From: Marsupella aquatica
Lineage: Eukaryota; Marchantiophyta
Reading direction: 5' to 3'
Assembly: GCA_973895155.1 (NCBI GenBank)
Contig: OZ316898.1
Span: forward strand, 20,956,001 to 21,020,000
DNA length: 64,000 bases
Both the position numbers and the translations under genes were made by a program. Positions within the stretch are counted from its first letter, which is position 1. Each line of letters begins with the position of its first letter. The notes under the pieces were generated by a model, which saw only the letters and a list, made by a program, of their open reading frames with translations, made no database searches and was not told the DNA's origin. Shown piece by piece: positions 54,155-64,000 of the stretch.

Positions 54155-57064
54155 CTTTATTCTTCATTTCCCTCACGTACAATTATTAGGCAACTTTTTC
54201 CAGAACCTTTCAATATCTTGCACATTGGCCAACTCCAGCACAATGGCTAATTCCCTTGCCGATCAGGGAGGGAAGCCTTAGGAACTTCCAACTGAATTTT
54301 TGTTTGATATTGGATGGTTGGATGGTGGCCATGCACAGTCTTGCTGTAATCAATTTTCTCTGAGAAGAGAAGAGGATTGATTCTCATCGGCGCCTCTCCC
54401 AAAACTTTATTCTTCATTTCCCTCACATACAATTATTAGGCAAATTTTCCGGAACCTTTCAATATCTTGCACATTGGCCGACTCCAGCACAATGGCTAAT
54501 TCCCTTGCTGATGAGGCCAGGAGGGAAGCCTTAGGAACTTCCAGCTGAATTTTTGTTATATATTTGTAATACAATACATTAGTTAAAAATGATAGAAAAA
54601 TTATAAACTTTGAACTTTTTCTAATTCAATGCTGCAGTATAGTTATCTCTTGTAGCAATTTAGATCAACTGAACACTTTACCTAATGCTATGCTTCATCA
54701 GAGGCTATTGCTGTATTGAACAAGGATCGACAATATAAATCCTTGCTCTTTGCATGCTACCAAGAATGAATATTGGACATCATTTGGAGAAGCAATGTAG
54801 ACTAGAAGATTCAAGAATCGGACTCCAAAACACTTCTTCAGCAAGAATGAGCTCTATATGTCTTTATTAAGATCAGTCAATCTCTGCAATTTTAGTTAAA
54901 TAGTTAAAGTAGTTAGAAAAGTTTCATACTTTTCCAAGAAGTAGCCCTTGCATAGTAAAACCTACCCTAAAAGTATCGACTCAAACCGACATATGTTTTG
55001 AAAGTTAAAAATGTTTTTGTTTTGTTGTTTTCCGCTTAGATGCAAATGCACTTATGCGCCTATGAGCTTATGCGTCCAACACTTTGAAAATTTTTCAGTT
55101 TCCGTTTTCTGCAACCTTTTTAACACTTTTGCCTATTTTATTGAGGCACTTAAACACCTTAGAAAAGTCTCATATTTTTCTAGCATGAAGAATAATCAAG
55201 CACAGACCACTTTAGCAAAGTCTCACCTTTTTATGACTTTTAGTTTAGAAATTAAAATTAGGACATAATCCCTATTTATTAGTTTTACCACAATTCCACT
55301 TTTACAATAGTTAACATTTGAAATATCTTTTAGTTAGTTTTACATTCCACAAGTATTCATGTGAACCATAAGTACTCCTGTAGCACAATTTTGTTACTTT
55401 ACTTTTGCCCATGACCCTTAAGATATGAAAGGGTTTATTTCCCTTTGGTTCCTACTAGCCTATAGTAGTAGTTCTCATGTCATTTCTTGTGTGAAGAAAT
55501 TTCATGAGCACTCAGTTGCAAGATTGCAACTTTGTTACCTCCACCTTGTCAAGAGAACTCCATTGCATATGATTACTTAATACAAAGGATTTCTTCCCCC
55601 TTCAAGTCTGAATGGATGAGAAGTTTGGACCCTTGAAGTAAAATCATTGTAAATCTTAAATCTTTGGTATATGTGGAAATAGGTTCCTTGTTGGTGATAT
55701 TTCACATATTCCTTAGTTCTTGATGCATAGTTGTTGGCATTGCCTTGCTTGAGCATGGGTTGCTAAGAAGGATTACTTACCAATGACTTATGACTTCAAA
55801 TTTGATGATGATTGTGTCTCTTATTCGTGACACAAAGTACCGATTGGATACAGAAGTGATTGATTACTAGTCTCCACTAAGTACCTTGGAAGGAAAAGTT
55901 CAGACATGTTGACGACATTTTAGTGATCATCCTAGTAAAGTAATCCTTTCTAGAAATGTTTCTTACGGATATACCACCTAAATCACATCAAATGAAGTGA
56001 TGTTGATGAGTCACCTTGGTTGTTTCCTAACTCCCTCACCATACCTCAAGATTTCATTGTGTTTTGTTAATTGTTTCCATGTTGTTATTTTATTTACAAT
56101 ATTAAGCAAACTTTCAAAACTATGCCTTGCTGAGCAACCATAGTAAAAGGCTCAACCTTGTATTTTTATTACCTTACTCATTCAAAAGTGCTAAATCATA
56201 AAAAATCATTCCTTACATGTTCTTCCATGGGAACAAATACCAAGTTTTGGATCTTAAATATTTATTTATGTCCCTAGTATAATACTACAATATTGGATGG
56301 TTAGATGGTGGCCATGCACAGTCTTGTTGTAATCATTTTTCTCTGAGAAGAGAAGAGGATTGATTCTAATCGGCGCCTCTCCAGAAACTTTATTCTTCAT
56401 TTCCTTCACATACAATTATTAGGCAATTTTTCCGGAACCTTTCAATATCTTGCACATTGTCCGACTCCACCACAATGGCTAATTCCCTTGCCGATCAGGG
56501 AGGGAAGCCGTAGGAATTTCCAGCTGAATTTTTGTTTGATATCGGATGGTTGGACTATGGCATGCACGGTCTTGCTGTAATCAATTTTCTCTTAGTAGAG
56601 AAGAGAAGAGAATTGATTCTAATCGACGCCTCTCCAGAAACTTTATTCTTTATTTCCCTCACGTACAATTATTAGGCAAATTTTTCCGGAACCTTTCAAT
56701 ATCTTGCACATTGTCCGACTCCACCACAATGGCTAATTCCCTCGTTGATCAGGGAGGGAAGCCTTAGAAACTTCCAGCTGAACTTTTGTTTGATATCAGA
56801 TGGTTGGACTGTGGCCATGCACGGTCTTGCTATAATCAATTTTCTCTAAGAAGAGAAGAGGATTGATTCTAATCAACGCCTCTCATGAAACTTTATTCTT
56901 CATTTCCCTCACGTACAATTGTTAGGCAAATTTTTCTGGAACCTTTCAATATCTTGCACATTGTCCAACTCCAGCACAATGGCTAATTCCCTCGTCGATC
57001 AGGGAGGAAAGCCTTAGGAACTTCCAGCTGAATTTTTGTTGGATATCGGATGGTTGGACTGTAG
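54155..57064 (+). repeat. About 250-bp tandem repeats, five units, interrupted
   Basis: Units start CTTTATTCTTCATTTCCCTC at 54155, 54405, 56388, 56641 and 56891, a period of 250-253 bp. The second unit is split by an AT-rich insertion (54558-56289). Each unit contains an ATG followed by ANSL(A/V)D. In the least decayed unit (54492) it reads MANSLADEARREALG before a stop. The unit looks like a promoter plus short first exon that was duplicated. Confidence 0.7.
54558..56289. mobile_element. AT-rich insertion in the tandem repeats, 1.7 kb
   Basis: The repeat unit is broken after TTTTTGTT (54557) and resumes at ATATTGGATGG (56290). The ends are roughly inverted (TTTGTAATACAATAC against ATTGTAGTATTATAC, 11 of 15), as in a small DNA transposon. 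No coding similarity recognised. The duplication is unclear. Confidence 0.4.
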
Positions 57065-57433
57065 CAGTGAGTCACAATACACCTTTCTTTTCAACCATGT
57101 AGTAGTAGTCAAAAACTAATTGACCTTTGTCCTACTACAGTCAATCTCTTCCCACATCTCTTTCAACTGGAAAATCTCAAAAGAGAAATCTGGATTTGGC
57201 TTTGCTGCAACATATACACATTTATTTGGCAAGTTTCAAACCTCAGGAGTCAACACGGTAGACTTATTGATTTCATGTTGTAGACAATTGGCAGACACAG
57301 AGCTGACTTGATGTCAATCTCCCAGCATTGGTAACAAGACTGAGTTTGCAATTGCTTCCTAACTTGCAGATATGAATATTCAAATGAGCACACATTCAGT
57401 TATACAATAGACATACAATACTATCAAGGAACA
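57065..57433. other. Unassigned sequence before LTR copy B1
   Basis: Noncoding or decayed exon-like sequence with a 63-codon ORF (57120-57311) that I do not recognise. It ends in GAACA directly before the LTR, a possible target duplication whose partner would lie outside the window. Confidence 0.25.
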
Positions 57434-60400
57434 TGTGATGCCTAGCCAGGAATCACTAGGCCATTAAAAAGCCAAATCCAGGTGATAGACCCTAAAAGCA
57501 TTAGTAATTTAGGAAAATATAAAAAATTAAGGGTAACTATGGAACCCAAGCCGAGGCCGGAAGTAAGGGCGGCACGGCAACCAGGGTTAGGGTTAGGGTG
57601 CGCTAGTGTCGGCGGCTATGGGTAATCAGCGGGCAGTCAGGCAATGGCAGGCAAAAGGGGGGGTAAGGACTGTTCACCAAGGGTGGCAGCTCATTTGCAC
57701 ACACTGACCAAGCAGAGGATTGCGAGAAGGAGCCAACGACTGTCAGCTGCTTAGGCAAGCACTCTAGGTGGAAGCAGATACTGAGCATTAGCACAAGGAG
57801 GGAATGAGCAACGTCAACCAAGTTGCACATTTTGGGGATGCCTGTTCAAACACGCAACTGAGTACATTGCAACCTACGAGGACGAGGAGTCGGAGAGGGC
57901 AGCCCGAGAACAACAGGAGCTTGCTCGACTATGGGAACTATAGAAGTCTGCTTTCCTGGGCGGAGAGCTCATCAAGGACGAGTTCTTGTGGATGCCCACT
58001 TCCGACCAGCTTGACAAACTTATGTTCTGTAAGAACAAAATCATCGGCATCTGGGAGGCCATCAACCACTGCAACGATGAACATTGGGACCTAAAAGGTA
58101 GCACGGAGCATGGATGAAGGCAACAGTGCTAGGAGAATTGTCAATAGTGGCCACAATGAAGAGGAAGGTGACCGTCAATGAGGAGGCCACCCCGGCAACA
58201 TCTAAGAAGCCGGCCGAATAGGGCAGGAAGAGGCAGAAGGAAGCAAAGGAAGTAGAGGTCAACCTTGTAAATGCCATCCCTACAAGAGATGATACATGGA
58301 AGGGTTGAGCGACGGTCCTGCCAAAGGAGGTGCAATTGTACTTTGCATGGGAGGAAGATGCATGTTTTACGGCCATGCAGTCCAAGAAGTACCAAGGCTT
58401 CATGGCCGGATCCAGCTTGGAGGCCTTTGTTAGATTACCTTGGCTAAAGCCAGAGGTGCCGGATTCAGACTTGTTGGAATTCGTGGGATCCTGGGATCCC
58501 AAAGCCAATGCCACAAGGGTGTATGGGAAGATATTCTACCTTACTCCCAACGTGATTGCCAAATTATTTGGCTTGCCAATAGGCAATAAGACCAAGGTAG
58601 ACACTCGGAAGAACTTGCCGGACAAGGAGTTCCGATCGTTTCCCGGGCCATCAACGAAGAATGGCTTTTTCCAAAACACCTGCACCAACCCGCACATTGG
58701 AGAAATGATCAATTTCTTATGGGTGACAATGCATTGCAATCTGGCAAGGTCGGAGATCGGCAAGGCACAAGTCTACCTTGTAGAAAGGCCAGACCCAAGC
58801 CGGGACTACAATGGGTACCTCCTCACCCAATTGAAGAAGATCCTGAAGGAGGAACAGTAGGTGATAGGCCAGGGGAGCTTGTCCGGCTTGGCTATCACAT
58901 GCCGGTATGCCCAAAGTCAGACCTTTGCACCTGTACTTCCCCTACAGGCAAGGGCACCAAAAGAGGTGCCGGAGTAGAGGCCGGCAGCAAAAAAGCCCAA
59001 ACTGCCCGGCAGCCCTACGATCAAGCAGATGTTTAGGCCTAGGCCGGACCCCATGCCGGTGCAGCAACCAGCTATGAAGAGTCTTATGCAGATGCTGGAG
59101 AGGGAGACAGCGGAGGCACCGGCACCAGAACAAGGCACTGCTTAAGAGGCAGGAATTGGAAGACCAACAAGGGCAAATCCCTTTGCCGGAGCCGTAGAGA
59201 GAAAGAGGCCGGAACACAAGCCGGGGGTGCGGATGTACGTCGGAGCCTCAAGTCCAGAACCCCAGGAACAAGAGCCCAAGGCTCCTGGTTGCGATGAGGA
59301 GAGAGAGAGGCGGGCGTGGGAGCCGGAGCAGGGACCAGCACCCATGAGCAGTTTCCGGCAAGATGTCGCGTTCATGGCTAGTCCTAGGGAGGAGCTGGTA
59401 CTCCAAGCAGGAAGGGAGGGCATGGAGGACTACAACGATGAGGACTTCGGCTCCGGGTTGGATCGTCCTATGCCAGGGGTGAGGACCTATGGCCAGTTTG
59501 TCCCCAAACTTCCAAAAGTGGTCCAAGGAGGCCCAAAACAACAGAGGAGCCCCAAGTCTCCCCCACCCGACATTTCCCCTCCCAATTACAATGGGATGAA
59601 GCAAGCGGCACAGGAATTGCAGGAGAGACTTAGAGATCTGGAGAAGGGTTTACCAAGAGGACAATGGTCGGAGGACATCCGCCGGCTTGTAGAGGCACAA
59701 GCCGGGCCCCTACCCACGTTCGACAAGATTCGGAAGGCAGCATGGGAACAAAGGCCGCGTTGGGAGATGCCAGTGTCTCCTACTCACTCCACCTATGCAC
59801 GTGGTAGGGCCCTAGAGTACGGGAAGATGTGTGGGGAACTTGTTCTCGGCATCTTTGGGGAGGAATTGGAGAAGGGACCTTTTATCCAGAGAGAGATGTT
59901 GGATAGAAGCCGGTTGGAGGAAGCGGTGGCTTTGGAGAGGATGAAGAAGGAAGAGGTCATCCGTCTAGGAAGAAGGAAGCCAAGACAGGGGACCTAAAGG
60001 GAACCAGGTAGGCTCAAGACAAGCTGCGGGTTAGGAAGCATGAGCTGAGCATCATGGAGGGGCAACTGGATACAGCCCAGGCTGATAACCAGTTAATCAA
60101 AGATAAACTTGCCCAAACCCAAGGGGAGTTGGCCGATGCGGTCAAAGAGAAGGAGAAGTGGAAGCAGGAGCTGAAGGATGCAGAGCAGGCTCACCTCACA
60201 AACTGCAACCGGGCCATGGCAGAGATGCAGAGGAAGGAGAGGACCCTAAAGGGGGAGCTTGAGGATCTCCGCAAAGCCATCAAGAAGAAGAATACCGAGT
60301 TGGATAGAGCCTATAAAGGGGTCTATCAACTGCAGGAGGAGGTTATATCCATGACGACCAACTTCCAAGTCGAACTGCATAAGAAGGACGACATGATTGA

Positions 60401-61720
60401 CCAAAACTACGCCAAGATGAACAAACTGGAGTTTGAGGTGGTCTAGGAGCTTGACAAGGAGCTGAGAGCAACCCAGGAGGAGAGGGCGGCCTTGCGGAAG
60501 GAATTGGAGGAAGCACAAAAGGAGCTAGAGGAGGCTCGTGGGGATTTGGACAAGACACAGGAGGAGTTGGAGGAAAGCGTCAGGAAGGTGGAGAACTTAC
60601 AACGGCGGACCAACAACCAAACGGAGCGGCTAAAGAAATTAGCCAAGGAGTTGAAGCACCCGGCCTCACCAAATCCACGCCCGGTAGCGGCAACAAGGTT
60701 GCCAGGTGTGATACTGGCCGAGGGACAGGCCGCAGCACCCTTACCGGTGCCAAAAGTAATCGGCAAGTGGAAGGGCCCAACTACCTTGGAAGGGAAGGAC
60801 AAGAAGAAGCGGAAACCCTTTGGGTCAGGGAGCAACACAGCTCCTCAGGCCACCCTGACCAAGCCAGAGAGCACGGCACCGGCCTTAGGTGAGGTCACGA
60901 CAGTAGAGCTGGCAGTCCTGGCAGTTGGCAAGGAAGCCAAGGCGGAGATAGCCATTGGCGAAGCCGCGGTGGTGGACCCGCCACTTGAGCAAATCGGGGA
61001 GGAGGCTGAAGCTGGAGTTGGACCTGGTCATGCTGAGGAAGAGTTGACTCAGTCAGAGGCAGGTAATGTGTCAGGGGACGGACCTGCGACATTGGCTGTA
61101 GAGGAAGCATTGGAGGCGGCAATTGGGGACCAGCCACCGTTGTCTTGATGGTGGTGGAGGGCCATCCCTTTTAGGGAGGGTGGTCACGGAGGGAGGAGGC
61201 GTGAGTGGGCAGAGTGGGTTTGGACCTCCAAGTTTAGAATTAGGATCAGGACCAAGAGGCGGCCCTGACACTTAGATTAGTGGGGTTGCGGATCCAATGG
61301 TAAGAGCAACACAAGTTGTGCTCTTGCCCCACTGTACATAGGTAGATTACAGTTAAGTAGATTAGGCTTACGCAACAAGGAATTAGGTGGATCCGCTACC
61401 AGGATAAATACCTGGGTAGCGGGGAGTTCAAGGCCTTTTTCTTTAGCAAGTTTTTAGTGCACCAGCAGGGCTGGGATCAAGTAGTAAAAGAAGCTCTCAG
61501 TTAGTTATTCAGTGACACTTGTGTATATTCATGTTTTCTCATGCCTAAGAGCTGAATAGAGTTGGCCTTTTGGCTTAGTTCGTAGATCTTGTGCATGAGA
61601 AGTACTGTTTGTATGGCAAGTGCATGGTATAGGTGGATTGCATGATTGAGGACTACCATTTTTCTCCTAAGAAAGGACTCAAGTCCTTTCCATGTTGCAT
61701 TAAATGTGCAACATATCCCT
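57434..61720 (+). mobile_element. Degenerate giant LTR copy B1, interrupted by copy B2
   Basis: It starts TGTGATGCCTAGCCAGG and follows the young LTR through the ORF region and into the 3' noncoding part (GTACTGTTTGTATGGCAAGTGCATGG, near 61604). Another copy of the LTR starts at 61721, so B2 appears to have inserted into B1. The end of B1 should lie beyond the window. Confidence 0.75.
57804..61148 (+). pseudogene. LTR-encoded globular/coiled-coil protein, copy B1
   Basis: It starts at the conserved MSNVNQ, with an in-frame TAG (57765-57767) just upstream as in copy A0. Frameshifts and stops break it (a lost base in the HFWGC region near 57833, TAG near 57942, TAG 58858, stops near 59997 and 60444). 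The blocks are nevertheless clear: globular domain 58330-58860, linker and GQWSEDIRRL block 59227-59990, coiled coil 60054-60640, and a tail with KKRKP to the stop at 61146. Divergence from the young copies is far higher than among them. Confidence 0.75.
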
Positions 61721-64000
61721 TGTGATGCCTAGCCAGGAATCACTAGGCCAGCTCAAATGGTAAAATCAGGAGTGTACCCTGGAAACACATTAGTATAGTT
61801 TGTAACAAAAACAAAGAAAATATAAACAATTAAGGGTGACTATGGAACCCGAGCCAAGACTGGAAGTAAGGACGCGCTGAGGGAGGGAACACGATTAGGG
61901 TTAGGGCGTGCTAAGTACCGGCGGCTATGGGTAACCAACGGGAAGGAAGATAGGCAGGAAGGGGGATAAGGACCGATTGCAAGGAATGGTGGCTCATTTG
62001 CAAGCACAAACTAAGCAGACGACTACGTGAAGCCAACTACTATCAACTGCTTAGGCAAGCACTCTGGGCGGGAGCAGATACCGACTATCAACTCAAGAAG
62101 GGTATGAGCAACGTCAATCAAGTTGTTCATTTTTGGGGATGCCTGTTTGAACGGGCAACTGAGTACATTGGGACCTACGAAGACAAAGAATCAGAAGAGC
62201 AGCTCGAGAATGCCAGGAGCTTGCTCGACTGTGGGAGCTTTAGTCTGCCTTCTTAGGAGGAGAACTCATCAAGGCTAAATTCCTATGGACAACTATTGGC
62301 AACGAGCTAGACGACCTTCTATTTTGTGAGAACAGAATTGTCGGCATCCGGGAAGCCATCAACCGCTGCAACGACATACACTGGGAGTTGAAGGGTAGCA
62401 CAAAGGGGTGGATGAAGGCAACCATGCTTGGAGAAACATCCACAGTAGCCGCTATGAAGAGGAAGGGGAACAACAATGACCCCTGCAAAGAGAACAAGGT
62501 TGGCGGCACCAAGGAAGCCAGCCAAGCAGGGAAGCAGGAGGCAGGGAGAAGCCGAAGAAGAAGAGGTCGACCCCATCAATGTTGTTCCAACAAGGGATGA
62601 CACCTGGAAAGGCTGGGCGACGACCCTCCTCGAGGAAGTGCAATTACACTTTGCACGTGAAGAGGAAGTACCAGGGCTTCATGGCCGGATCCGGCTTGGA
62701 ACCCTTGGTGAAATTACCATGGCTGAAGCCGGAGGTGTCGGATTCAGACTTATTAGAATTTGTGGGATCATGGGATCCCAAGACAAATTCCACAAGGGTG
62801 TATGGGAAGGATTTCTATCTCACTCCTCAGGTGATTGCCGGAGCGTTTGGCTTGCCAATGGGCAATAAGACCAAAGTAGATACCCGGAAGACCTTGCCTG
62901 ACAAGGAGTTCCGGTTGTTCCCAGGGCCATCAACGAAGAATGGCTTCTTCCGGAACACCTGCACCAACCCGCCCATTGGGGAGATGATCAATTTCTTGCG
63001 GGTAACCATGCACTGCAACTTGTCAAGGCCAGAGATCGGCAAGGCACAAGTCTACCTAGCGGAGAGGCCAGACCCAAGCCGAGACTACAACGGGTACCTC
63101 CTTACCCAACTGAAGAAAATCTTGAAGGAGGAACAGGAGGTGATCGGCAAGGGAAGTGTGTCCCAGCTTGGCTATCATATGCCGCTGCTGTGCCGGTATG
63201 CCCGGAGTTGGATCTTTGCCCCAGTACTTCCCCTATAGGCAAGGACACCAGAGGAGGTTCCGGAAAAGGGGCAGGTAGCAGAGGAACCCAACCAGCCCGG
63301 CAGTCCTACGATCAAGCAAGTGTTTAGGCTAAGGACGGAAGACTTGCCGATATAGCAACCAGGCATGCAGAATCTTCTGAAGTTGCTAGAGAAGGAAAAG
63401 AGAACGGCAACGGCAACGGCACTGGTACAGGACACTGCTCCAGAGGTAGGCCTAAGCCAACTCCCAAGGGAAAACCCCTTTACCAGAGCCAAGGAAAGAA
63501 GGAGGCCGGAACATAAGCCGGGGGTTCGATGTATGTAGGAGCCTCGAGTCCAGAAGCCGAGGGAAAGCAGCCCGTAGCTCCTGGTCACGATAGGGAGAAG
63601 GGGAGATCAGCGTGGAAGCCTGAGGAGAAACTAGGACCCGAGAGCTATGTTCAGAAGGACGCTATGTTCTCAGCAAGACCAAGAGAGCAGGGGAAGGAGC
63701 CGGTAGCCCAAGCCACGAAGGAGGCGGTAGAGGACTACGACAATGATGACTTCGACTACGGGTCGGACCATCATGTCCCAGGAGTAAGGACCTATGGCCG
63801 TTTCATTCCCACGCTTCCTAGAGTAGTTCGAGGGGACCCCACCCAGCAAAACAGCCCTGAGTCTCCCCCACCAGATGTCGCTTCCCCAAGATTTGATGGG
63901 ATAAAACAGACGGCACAGGAGTTTCAAGAGAGACTCAGGGAAGAAGAGGAGGCACTTCTAGCTAGGGAGAAGGATTTACCTGGAGGAGAATGGCCAGAGG
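61721..64000 (+). mobile_element. Degenerate giant LTR copy B2, cut by window edge
   Basis: TGTGATGCCTAGCCAGG starts a second copy inside B1. It follows the young LTR through the ORF region to the last base of the window (GGAGGAGAATGGCCAGAGG corresponds to the GDWPED block). Preceding bases TCCCT may be its target duplication. The partner is outside. Confidence 0.75.
62104..64000 (+). pseudogene. LTR-encoded globular/coiled-coil protein, copy B2, partial
   Basis: It starts at the conserved MSNVNQ. Small deletions near 62190, 62240 and 62650 and stops (for example TAG 63236) break the frame. The globular block is open in 62579-63238 (KDFYLTPQV, GLPMGNKTKVDTRKTLPDKEF, QLKKILKEEQEV). It runs off the window in the second conserved block. 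Confidence 0.7.

Noticed and set aside
57120-57311. 63-codon ORF before LTR B1
   Set aside because: Short, no recognised similarity and no support for start or splice sites.

Overview
The window looks like nuclear DNA of a streptophyte plant, made almost entirely of nested mobile elements. Evidence is Ty3-type LTR retrotransposons with plant-like Gag-Pol, short GT-AG introns, a Mutator-like transposase with a SWIM finger, and proteins resembling the plant transposon-protein / plant-mobile-domain group. The mix suggests a seed-free land plant or close relative, but that is inference. No ordinary host gene, rRNA, tRNA or CRISPR array was recognised.

Layout. The oldest layer is a decayed Ty3 element read on the plus strand at 2-549, 7490-7517 and 33881-38143. 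Its order is protease, C5-cytosine DNA methyltransferase, reverse transcriptase, RNase H, integrase, PHD finger. Its downstream LTR starts at 38332. Two insertions split it. The first is a degenerate solo LTR (550-7484, target duplication ACTCC), itself hit by two solo LTR-like insertions (2031-4524 and 5257-7000, 4-bp duplications). The second is a young tandem array (7518-33875, target duplication AGGGT) of form LTR-internal-LTR-internal-LTR. Its LTRs are about 4.6 kb, and each carries an ORF of about 1,100 codons for a globular plus coiled-coil protein. Each 6.2-kb internal region encodes Gag-protease, RT and RNase H-integrase in three overlapping frames.

From 38721 to 53622 a DNA transposon of about 15 kb sits in the LTR of the oldest element, with a candidate 9-bp duplication GTTGGCTTG. 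It carries a minus-strand MULE-type transposase gene, a plus-strand gene joining a ParB-like domain to an amino-methyltransferase-like domain, and a third unknown gene. Between genes and inside introns it is dotted with a palindrome, AGCGCCNGGCGCT, five copies of which lie in the divergent promoter. A foreign insertion in a transposase intron carries another globular plus coiled-coil protein.

The right end holds a second fragment of the old LTR, about 250-bp tandem repeats interrupted by an AT-rich insertion, and two more degenerate copies of the giant LTR (57434-61720 and 61721 to the edge), one nested in the other.

Two themes run through the window. Mobile elements here carry chromatin or DNA-methylation modules (C5 methyltransferase, PHD finger, ParB plus amino-methyltransferase). 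Decay is mostly nonsense change of the kind produced by cytosine deamination: CAG to TAG in the retroelements, probable CGA to TGA in the DNA transposon.
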